From the NCBI GenBank assembly GCA_920105625.2, contig OV050030.1:247721889-247785888 (forward strand): a stretch of 64,000 bases of DNA, in the 5' to 3' direction. Made by a program: the position numbers and the translations under genes. A model generated the notes under the pieces. The model was not told the origin of the DNA. It made no database searches and saw only the letters and a program-made list of their open reading frames with translations. This DNA is from Clusia tigrina. Taxonomy: Eukaryota; Arthropoda; Insecta; Diptera; Clusiidae. Within the stretch, counting starts at the first letter, position 1. Each line of letters opens with the position of its first letter. Positions 36,881 to 45,099 of the stretch are shown here, in pieces.

Positions 36881-37613
36881 GTAACCCTTGCAAGCCTGTT
36901 AGCACATGGTTCATTAGCCGTTGGAAGGTAGCCGGTGCTCCTGTTAATCCAAACGGCATTCTATTAAACTCATAATGCCCTAAACCGGTGCTGAACGCGG
37001 TTTTCTGCTTATCCTGGGTATCCACCAGAACTTGGTGGTAGCCACTCGCTAAATCAAGCGTAGAAAAATATCTACTATGCCCCAATTGATGCAGAATCTC
37101 TTCTATCCTTGGTATCGGGAACACCTGCTTGATAGTGGCGTCGTTCAATTTCCTAAAATCGACGACCATTCTCCACTTCTTCTGACCCTGAGCACCTCCC
37201 TTCTTTGGTACCAAAATTATTGGTGAGTTCCAAGGCGAGATACTCGGTGAAATTATGTTATCTTTTAACATTCCCTGCACTTGCCTATTTACCTCATCTT
37301 TGTGAGCTTGTGGCAATCTGTATTGCTTCTGGTTTATTGGTGGTTGATCGATTCCAGTAGGTATTTCATGCTCTACCTCTGGTGTATACGTCAACTGGTC
37401 TCCTTCCAGCAAAAATATGTCATGGAATGACGCACAAATGGCCTCTATTGATACCTTTTCTTCTAAATTTACGCTTGGGTCTAACCTCAGTGATTCTAGC
37501 ACTCTCTCCATTCTTTTCCTTATATCTACCTGCTTAATCCGATTAACCGTTCCATAATTCGGTTCCTTAAAATTATCGTAACTAGTGAACTTAGGTCTAA
37601 AATCCTCATCCAT
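36855..37613 (-). pseudogene. pol: Reverse transcriptase, N-terminal half, palm truncated
   Basis: Residues 95-235 hold the RT fingers and palm motifs: SPWNSPIILVPKK (126-138), MVVDFRKLN (149-157), FSTLDLASGYHQV with the first catalytic Asp at 187, and MPFGLTGAPATFQ (219-231). The sequence then runs LTGLQGLQ and goes straight into codons belonging to the start of RNase H, read in the wrong frame, and stops. The Y-x-D-D motif with the other two catalytic Asp, the rest of the palm, the thumb and the connection are missing. This is an internal deletion that I estimate at roughly 450-500 bp. No polymerase activity is possible from this copy. Confidence 0.9.
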
Positions 37614-37978
37614 CAGGTAGTCCTAGCGTACACCTTACCCTTGTCAACGTGCGTTATGGTCTCTCCCATATATACACCCTCCGCCAGCTGCTGCTTGTGC
37701 AAGACAATAGTCCTGAGTTTCGTGTTTACACGCATTGTAACTACCCTGGTTGACCTTGCGTTCACTACCTCTACACAATTCTTCACCCTATTCACGGTTC
37801 CTTCCTGCCATGACTTTAATGGGAGAGTAAGGATTCTATTCTTATTACCATCATAAAATGATAACTGTTTTTCTAGCGCATCCAGTATGGTGCGGCCCCA
37901 GAGATTATCGCGACCAATTATCCCATCGGCCGGGATACCTTCCCTATCCAATTCAACTGCGTGCACTCTAAAACTCAT
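37613..37978 (-). pseudogene. pol: Protease C-terminal part and linker to RT
   Basis: Residues 15-26 (IPADGIIGRDNL) fit the second conserved motif of retropepsins (hydrophobic-hydrophobic-GRD). The frame is shifted relative to both the DSGA part upstream and the RT downstream, which share one frame, so two compensating indels flank this segment. It ends with TGA overlapping the next ATG by one base (37613). The segment after residue 40 is the usual variable linker. Confidence 0.75.
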
Positions 37979-38045
37979 TCCCTTAACTTTACTGTGCCCT
38001 ATTTTAAGTGACCCCAGTGTTCTGATGCAACCTCCGAACGCTCCA

Positions 38046-38653
38046 TTAAAGCGTTCTTACATCTTTTGGGTTAAAAACTAGTCCTTTCCGTAAAACACTA
38101 GATTTTACGAGGCTAGTATCCGCCCCTGAATCTACCAAAAGCATTAGCTTTCCACTAGCTGCCTCCTTGCAGGGTATCTCGATGAAAGCATCTCCTACCC
38201 TGCTCATGACGAAACAACGCCCTTTTGACTCCAAAATGGACGCGTATCTACTTCCTAACTCTTCCAATTTTCTCCTCCATGCACCGCAGTTATGCCTAAC
38301 AATCCTATACTCCCTCAAAATTACCGCTAATACCTTAACTATACATCCCCGTACCATGTACGCGGCGATTGGCCTATACTCTCTAATCTTATTAAAACCT
38401 AATCTAAGTGCTAGAATCATCACAGTTACCCAAATCAATACGTAATCAAAAATTTTCTCCCGGAGAGACTCTTGCTCCTCCGTAACTTGAACCATTGTTC
38501 TTACGTTACTTGGACCGTGGTATTGGAGAGCCTTTTGCTCCTCCTTTTCCTGGACTGTACTTCCTACATTACCAGTCACACGTACCTTCGGCCTATCTGT
38601 TGGTCCCTGTCTTTTGGCTTTCCAGTCTATTGGCCTCGACTGGGCCGCTGGAA
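38046..38653 (-). pseudogene. pol: pol start and retropepsin active site (protease, first part)
   Basis: This is the open frame entered by the -1 slip. The catalytic motif LVDSGADTS is at about residues 148-156, counted from codon 38579. Upstream of it are two hydrophobic stretches (residues about 43-59 and 72-88), which is unusual for this position. The frame stops at 38046-38048 a few codons after the active site, before the flap and the C-terminal motif, which are found in another frame at 37613-37978. Retropepsin cleaves Gag-Pol during particle maturation; this copy could not make a whole enzyme. Confidence 0.8.
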
Positions 38654-39220
38654 GTTTCCCTGGTTCCTCTGTTGGAACTGCCTATCCCTGCACTCCGCAG
38701 CTCGATGTCCCATCCGACCACATGAAAAGCATTTCACCCCCTGTTGGGTGTTGCCTAACCTTTGTCCTCCTCTAGTGTTCCAATTTGGCCGCTGCTGACC
38801 ATTCCCAGTGCTGAAAGGATTTCTTCCTTAGTTGTTCCCTTCCCTTGAATTGACTCGAGGACTACTGCCCCTGCTGTCCCTTAAGGGTGGATCCGGGCGC
38901 CTCGTACCCGGCCTTTCATTTTGGTCCCATTTATTATCCATTTGGCACTGTCTACTTGCCTCATGACCATATGTTTGGCACTCCATACAATAGGGCGTAT
39001 TCTTGCGTGTAATACAGTCATCCCTTGTATGACCTGGCTTATGGCAGAACGAACATGTGGGAGCCCTCTGTACAACCTCCCTGTGCGGATCTCTCTGACA
39101 CGCGGCTCTGCTGTCGAAGACACCGGGATTATATGCTCCTCTGTACACGTTTGGGACGAAATTATTTCTTTCTCTATCCATGACTGCGGCAGTTAAATTG
39201 TCCTGTCTATTTTCAAACAT
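38627..39220 (-). pseudogene. gag: gag, nucleocapsid part with three zinc knuckles
   Basis: Knuckle 1 is CSFCHKPGHTRDDC (residues 56-69, canonical C-X2-C-X4-H-X4-C). Knuckle 2 is CMECQTYGHEASRQC (78-92), which has five residues rather than four before the last Cys. An in-frame TAA sits at 38828-38830. The same frame continues with knuckle 3, CFSCGRMGHRAAEC (38731-38690), and ends at a TAG at 38627-38629. The surrounding residues are R/Q/N-rich, as in RNA-binding nucleocapsids. The natural stop is probably the TAG, because a -1 frameshift heptamer lies just before it. Confidence 0.85.
38654..38660 (-). promoter_or_regulatory. Putative -1 ribosomal frameshift heptamer G GGA AAC
   Basis: On the minus strand gag codons read CAG GGA AAC, giving a perfect X XXY YYZ heptamer (GGGAAAC) in the zero frame, 24 nt before the gag TAG. 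Slipping back one base enters exactly the frame that continues into the protease ORF. Seven nt downstream lies a GGCC-(7 nt)-GGCC hairpin, enclosed by TTCCAG/CTGGAA, which could act as a stimulator. The heptamer type is established for retroviral gag-pro shifts; its use here is inferred. Confidence 0.65.
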
Positions 39221-39651
39221 ATGTATCTCCCCAATCCGGCCGTACTCCGTTCCACAAGGACTTGCGCACGAATTGCTTCTTCTACCAATTCCTCCAGATT
39301 TCCTGTTTTGCTATTCAGCATATGAATTTTTAGAGCGGAATTGCGGAGCCCCACTACGAAAGTCGTTAACACTGACTTGTCAACTTCGTACAATAACGCG
39401 GTATCACCAACGCCATCGTACTTATTTTTGACTACTTCTTGGGCCAATATCCGAAGTGACTCCAAACGCCTGGCAAAGGCGCGAATGTCTTCCCCTGCCA
39501 GTTGTTTCCCGATTCTAATCTCCTGGGATATGTCTTCCAGAGTTCTCTCCTTAAGATAGGTTTTCTTCAGAAGGCCATAAAGCTCATTCACACTGGCGAA
39601 TTGTTTTGGCAGCACAAGGTTGTACGCAACTCCAAATAACCTTTGCTTTAT
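39193..39651 (-). pseudogene. gag: gag, capsid continuation after the premature stop
   Basis: Same frame as the preceding gag part and directly contiguous after the TGA. The segment with ELYGLLKKTY, an IRIGKQLAGEDIRAFARRL stretch and LVEEAIRAQVLVE is typical of the second half of a Ty3/Gypsy capsid. The frame closes at 39193, but a different frame (39220 leftward) carries the next part of Gag, so a one-base-type frame change lies just upstream of 39220. The two frames overlap by 28 bp. Confidence 0.85.
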
Positions 39652-40989
39652 TCAGTCGAAGAAATCCGGTAACTCATCAGGGCTTATGCTCCGCTTTGCA
39701 AGCTCACAACCTTGAATGAACCTACTGAGTTCTGACCTTAAATCTGCTGAAGCAGCACCAGTAAACACAGGTACTAGCCTGGACACGGTCTTTGAAATCT
39801 CCTCTATACCCATTTTACGTATTTTTGTTTTACTTATGACCGGTAAAACTTGAGCGCTATCTTTGTGGGTGGTTCCTAGATTCACTTCTCTCGGATCCGA
39901 GAGGTAATTGACCAATGACGGACTCAAACTAATTAGTTTTCCATCGTTTGTTCGTACAGTCGAAATACTGTCCACAGTATTGGGACTGTCCTGTACCGTT
40001 ACTGCTTCTGGCTCTTTTGGCGCATAGCCCTTATTTTTATTAGTTACCGGACGTTCTGGAGAAAAAGGCTCGACCCCGATTTCAGATGCTCCAAACAAAA
40101 ATCCCGCTTCACTTTCTCCAGTCAATACTAATCTAGGCCTTACCACACGACCTATCCCTTCCGGAGTTAAATACTCCGGCCAGCGAACTTCAGGAGGCAA
40201 TGTCAACACTGTCTGTGTAAATCCAGCCGATGCTGATTTTGATCTCTCCTTTCTATGTGGGTTGCTATTGGTCGCCCGTCCTCTTTTCAATCCTGCACAC
40301 TCCTTCTCCAACAGCGCTGCTGCTTCCTCTGTTTCCGACAATCTCTGAGAAAGTTCCTTTACCTTATTCTCAAGATACTCTTTTTGTGCTCTCAAATCTT
40401 CTGTTTTCTCATGAAATTCGAACAACTTTTCTTCTGTCCTTTTTTGGATTGCCGTCAAGGCTTGATCCGCTACTTCTAATGGTGACACAGCGCCTCCGGC
40501 GTTCGCCTGCCTCCACAATTCCTGAGCTTCTTCCCTGCTCGTACTTGCTTCGAACTGGTCAACTATTTTCCCAGTAAACAGTTTCACCTCTGACTGTATT
40601 GATTTCAATCTGTTCCTTATTTCCTCGTCTGGTGAAACCAAACTCACAATCTCTTGTCCTAGTCCCTCTAATTCAGAACTAAATGTATCTGCCCATTCGT
40701 TGACCAGACTATTTATGTAGTCTGCGTAATTTTCCGCAAAATATTTTCCCTTGCCGTACAAAACTGCGTGAGGCAACAACAGTCCGTGATTATTGTTGAA
40801 CTCTCTCCCCAGTTCTTGCAACTGTGTTATTCGCTTGCGGTAATACACGTTGTCCTTACGTAACCTGCCGTCTTTCTTAAAGTTACGGACCAGCTTTTCA
40901 ATCGTTTCGCCAATTTGTTCCTGTCTCAGCAGTAATCCTTGCGCCTCCTTCGTCATATCCCAAATGCCAGAACAGATGTCGTATCCCAA
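39652..40989 (-). pseudogene. gag: gag, N-terminal part, ended by an in-frame TGA
   Basis: 445 codons from the first ATG after the leader. Residues 1-170 are a charged helical domain. Residues about 175-235 look like a coiled coil (repeated E/K/L heptads such as KVKELSQRLSETEE). Residues 240-370 are a low-complexity basic and proline-rich linker. From about 390 the sequence has the character of a retrotransposon capsid domain (VPVFTGAASADLRSELSRF). The TGA at 39652-39654 falls inside that capsid domain, and the same frame stays open beyond it, so this is a premature stop rather than the natural end. Gag would assemble the virus-like particle in the cytoplasm. Confidence 0.85.
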
Positions 40990-42020
40990 TTACAAATAAA
41001 AATCCAATAATTGATAAAACTTGTTATTAACTTATCCCAATATTTTATTCCATCTTACTTATTAATAAATACAAATTTATTTTAAAAAAACATTCCACCG
41101 TAAATTCTATATTTATATACATATTCTGCTATACTTGTTTTCCATCACAAAGTTTCGCTGTCTACCGGCGTCCATTAAGTCCTTCCATCAATGCAAATTG
41201 GTCCTTGGCTTCCTCACAGATACTCCTTGATTTCCTCTCACCATCTTTAATACTCCCAAAAATACATAGGAAAGGCCATATGTTTGTAAAAACCGAAATT
41301 TGATTTACCGGAAAAAGTGTCTTGATTCATTCCCGGAAATTTGAATCCATATTTAAAAATAAACCCGTAACGTATGCGCCACATAATAATAGCATTTAAA
41401 TGTTTTCTTCAACATTGCTACGCAAATCGTAGTTTCCGAACTACAAAAAACTTTGATGCAACAACACCTCTGCACCTCTTCACCTAATACCCTAAACTCA
41501 AAATGCCAAATATTTAAATCAATCTTTATTTTGATTTCAAAACAATATAAATTGAATCGTATAAATGTCCCTACTGACAAACAAACACAAATCCCCTATC
41601 ATAACCGTACGAACCCTATACCGTGCCACGTTCTTTCCGAACCAAACCAACCGGTATACACAAGTTCGCAATTCAATAACGCAAAATCCGTGAATAAACA
41701 GACACGTTCCACATCCCCCGATAATGCTGAAATAAATGCTTATTATAAAAAGAATGAACCTGATTTCAGTGAAACAACCCTATGCAACCTGACCGTAAGT
41801 AGAAAGTTTTCTTTTCAGATCGACCTATTGTCACCTAACCGCAGCGGCTAATCAGCCCCAATGCTGCTTCTTCTGCATGACCGGCGCAAAAGCGCCCACA
41901 TGGTCACCGAAGAATCGTCGGCAAAATTTTCTTAAATACTAAGCTGTCCTACTATAGACATACTCACCATTATTTTTTCCGGTGACATCCTGGTCCTTTC
42001 AATATTGCAGTAAGATGTCC
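40990..42020 (-). other. Untranslated leader between PBS and gag
   Basis: About 1.03 kb, AT-rich and without a convincing minus-strand ORF. A 132-codon open frame on the opposite strand (41453-41851) has no recognisable domain and is antisense to the leader, so I treat it as chance. A packaging signal or splice donor would be expected here, but none can be identified by eye. Confidence 0.6.
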
Positions 42021-42039
42021 AATCCTACCGGCTGCGCCA
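42021..42039 (-). promoter_or_regulatory. Primer-binding site, tRNA-Ser type
   Basis: The plus strand reads aatcctaccggctgcgcca, which is the form of a tRNA-Ser 3' end including CCA (fly tRNA-Ser recalled from memory). The minus strand therefore offers a 19-nt complementary PBS, three bases from the LTR end. tRNA-Ser priming is known for part of the insect Gypsy-type elements. The site appears intact even though the coding regions are broken. Confidence 0.85.
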
Positions 42040-42042
42040 AAA

Positions 42043-42510
42043 TGTTGGGGGCTTCGTGTCCTTGCTTGGCTGGAGACGTCCTGTCGCAGTTCTCGGGCGC
42101 GTGGCTGAAAAATCAAGAACCCTAACCTAGAATTCAAACACTATCAATTTTCAGTTTCAAAACACAAGAGAGCTTTATTCTTAAAAATACTAGTTCTTAT
42201 ACACTATTTACCAATAAACATTACAGTCTACGTCTTGACTTTTCTGGTGCTCCAGTTACGCAATTGTTATTTGGTGTCAGTTGCTCAAACCAACTGACCT
42301 AGTGAAAGTAAAAGCGTCGTCGGTGCATTCTAAATGCCCCTCGTCAGCTTGACTGCGGAACTGTGACACCCTAAAAGTTTACATCATAATTAATGCTTAA
42401 ATACTACTATTTACAATATTTGCACCCTAAAAATATGTGCTCTCTTAATGAATTTAATAGGAGCCGTTGCTGTGAGTCAACTACGCGTAGGTAGCTTGAT
42501 TCTCACAACA
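42043..42510 (-). repeat. 5' LTR (468 bp)
   Basis: It is the direct repeat of 32265-32736, with 11 substitutions and a 4-bp deletion. It is the upstream LTR for the minus-strand genes because the tRNA-Ser PBS lies 3 bp inside its CA end. The TATA region here reads gtgtataag (complement of about 42196-42204), and AATAAA is the complement of 42174-42179. Transcription would run leftward into gag. Confidence 0.95.
42196..42204 (-). promoter_or_regulatory. TATA-like box of the 5' LTR
   Basis: The minus strand reads gtgtataag, whereas the 3' LTR has tatataag at the equivalent place, so this copy has one substitution in the box. It lies about 20 nt upstream of the AATAAA element, which suggests a short R region. 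The transcription start cannot be fixed from sequence alone. Confidence 0.5.
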
Positions 42511-42514
42511 GACG
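42511..42514. other. Target site duplication, right copy (GACG)
   Basis: This is the partner of the left GACC. It matches the satellite consensus gacgctccag, so a single later substitution in the left copy is the simplest explanation. Confidence 0.75.
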
Positions 42515-42581
42515 CTCCAGTAAAAAGTTACAAGTATTTGTATGTTGCAAACTTTGATAGGTGTAGGACGTACCGTATAGA

Positions 42582-44902
42582 AGTTAGGGCTATTTGAAGA
42601 TTTATCAGTGTTTGATTTGGGACTCAAGGGTAGCATAGCTTTGAGCGATAACTTAAATTGATAAGAGGCTCGACTACTTTATTTTTACAAAATTTCAAGG
42701 TTTTATGACTCTCCAGTAAAAAGTTACAAGCATTTCTATGTTGCAAACTTTGATATTTGTAGGACGTACCGTATAGAAGTTAGGGCCATTTGAAGTTTTA
42801 TCAGTGTTTGATTTGGGACTCAAGGGTAGCATAGCTTTGAGCGATAGCTTAAATTGACAAGAGGCTCGAGTGCTTTATTGTTACAAAATTTCTAGGTTTC
42901 ATGACGCTCCAGTAAAAAGTTACAAGCATTTGTATGTTGCAAACTTTGATGGCTGTAGGACGTACCGTATAGAAGTTAGGGCCATTTGAAGTTTTATCAG
43001 TGTTTGAATTGGGACTCAAGGGTAGCATAGCTTTGAGCGATAGCTTAAATTGACAAGAGGCTCGAGTACTTTATTGTTACAAAATTTCTAGTTTTTATGA
43101 CGCTCCAGTAAAAAGTTACAAGCATTTGTATGTTGCAAACTTTGATAGGTGTAGGACGTAGCGTATAGAAGTTAGGGCCATTTGAAGTTTTATCAGCGTT
43201 TGATTTGGGACTCAAGGGTAGCATAACTTTGAGCGATAGCTTAAATTGACAAGAGGCTCGAGTACTTTATAGTTACAAAATTTCAGGGTTTTATGACGCT
43301 CCAGTAAAAAGTTACAAGCATTTGTATGTTGCAAACTTTGATAGGTGTAGGACGTACCGTATAGAATTTAGGGCCATTTGAAGTTTTATCAGTGTTTCAT
43401 TTGGGACTCAAGGGTAGCATAGCTTTGAGCGATAGCTTAAATTGACAAGAGGCTCGAGTACCTAATTGTTACAAAATTTCAAGGTTTTATGACACTCCAG
43501 TAAAAAGTTACAAGCATTTGTATGTTGCAAACTTTGATAGGTGTAGGACGTACCGAATTGAAGTTAGGGCCATTTGATGTTTTATCAGTGTTTTATTTGG
43601 GACTCAAGGGTAGAATAGCTTTGACCGATAGCTTCAATTGGCAAGAGGCTCGAGTACTTTATTATTACAAAATTTCAAGGCTTTATGACGCTCCAGTAAA
43701 AAGTTACAAGCATTTGTATGTTGCAAACTTTGATAGGTGTAGGACGTACCGTATATAAGTTAGGGCCATTTGAAGATTTATCAGTGTTTGATTTGGGACT
43801 CAAGGGTAGCATAGCTTTGAGCGATAACTTAAATTGATAAGAGGCTCGACTACTTTATTTTTACAAAATTTCAAGGTTTTATGACGCTCCAGTAAAAAGT
43901 TACAAGCATTTGTATGTTGCAAACATTGATAGGTGTAGGACGTACCGTATAGAAGTTATTGCCTTTTGAAGTTTTATCAGTATTTGATTTGGGACTCAAG
44001 GGTAGCATAGCTTTGAGCGATAGCTTAAATTGACAAGAGGCTCGAGTACTTTATAGTTACAAAATTTCAGGGTTTTATGACGCTCCAGTAAAAAGTTACA
44101 AGCATTTGTATGTTGCAAACTTTGATGGCTGTAGGACGTACCGTATAGAAGTTAAGGCCATTTGAAGTTTTATCAGTGTTTGAATTGGGACTCAAGGGTA
44201 GCATAGCTTTGAGCGATAGCTTAAATTGACAAGAGGCTCGAGTACTTTATTGTTACAAAATTTCTAGTTTTTATGACGCTCCAGTAAAAAGTTACAAGCA
44301 TTTGTATGTTGCAAACTTTGATAGGTATAGGACGTAGCGTATAGAAGTTAGGGCCATTTGAAGTTTTATCAGCGTGTGATTTGGGACTCAAGGGTAGCAT
44401 AGCTTTGAGCGATAGCTTAAATTGACAAGAGGCTCGAGTACTTTATAGTTACAAAATTTACAGCATTTGTATGTTGCAAACTTTGATAGGTGTAGGACGT
44501 ACCGTATAGAAGTTAGGGCCATTTGAAGTTTTATCAGTGTTTCATTTGGGACTCAAGGGTAGCATAGCTTTGAGCGATAGCTTAAATTGACAAGAGGCTC
44601 GAGTACCTAATTGTTACAAAATTTCAAGGTTTTATGACGCTCCAGTAAAAAGTTACAAGCATTTGTATGTTGCAAACTTTGATAGGTGTAGGACGTACCG
44701 AATTGAAGTTAGGGCCATTTGATGTTTTATCAGTGTTTTATTTGGGACTCAAGGGTAGAATAGCTTTGACCGATAGCTTCAATTGGCAAGAGGCTCGAGT
44801 ACTTTATTATTACAAAATTTCAAGGCTTTATGACGCTCCAGTAAAAAGTTACAAGCATTTGTATGTTGCAAACTTTGATAGGTGTAGGACGTACCGTATA
44901 TA
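42582..44902 (+). repeat. 6-monomer higher-order repeat, second copy with 31-bp deletion
   Basis: Unit 1 is 42582-43757 (1,176 bp) and unit 2 is 43758-44902 (1,145 bp). Ordered markers are gataagaggctcgactac with tatttttac, gatggctgtagg, tttctagttttt, gtagcgtatag and accgaattgaag. Unit 2 is shorter because of a 31-bp deletion at about 44458. A third start of the same unit follows from 44903, and pieces recur at about 47402-48900. Confidence 0.85.
44455..44466 (+). other. Truncated satellite monomer (31-bp deletion)
   Basis: The sequence runs acaaaatttacagcatttg, whereas other monomers have 34 bp between aaattt and gcattt; only 3 remain. This is the only deletion longer than 2 bp that I found in about 274 monomers. 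Confidence 0.85.
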
Positions 44903-45099
44903 AGTTAGAGCCATTTGAAGATTTATCAGTGTTTGATTTGGGACTCAAGGGTAGCATAGCTTTGAGCGATAACTTAAATTGATAAGAGGCTCGACTACTT
45001 TATTTTTACAAAATTTCAAGGTTTTATGACACTCTAGTAAAAAGTTACAAGCATTTGTATGTTGCAAACATTGATAGGTGTAGGATGTACCGTATAGAA

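Larger units (their letters stand above)
32265..42510 (-). mobile_element. Ty3/Gypsy-type LTR retrotransposon with env-like region (defective copy)
   Basis: Two direct LTRs (472 and 468 bp) with TG...CA ends enclose a minus-strand gag-pol-env-like order. The PBS (42021-42039) and the PPT (32737-32752) sit at the expected inner edges. Integrase lies after RT and RNase H, which is the Ty3/Gypsy order and excludes Copia. The tRNA-Ser primer, 4-bp target duplication and a third coding region recall insect errantivirus-like elements, but the three Gag zinc knuckles are unlike several of those, so the lineage is left open. Gag stops, pol frame changes and a deleted RT palm make this copy non-autonomous. 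The LTRs differ at 11 sites (about 2.3%) plus a 4-bp indel. Confidence 0.95.

Noticed and set aside
41453..41851. 132-codon plus-strand ORF in the element's leader
   Set aside because: Antisense to the leader, composition follows the AT-rich background, no recognisable motif.
32265..42510. Assembly indel errors as the cause of the pol and gag frame changes
   Set aside because: The surrounding satellite keeps its 196-bp phase with almost no indels, so a high indel error rate is unlikely. Raw reads would settle this.
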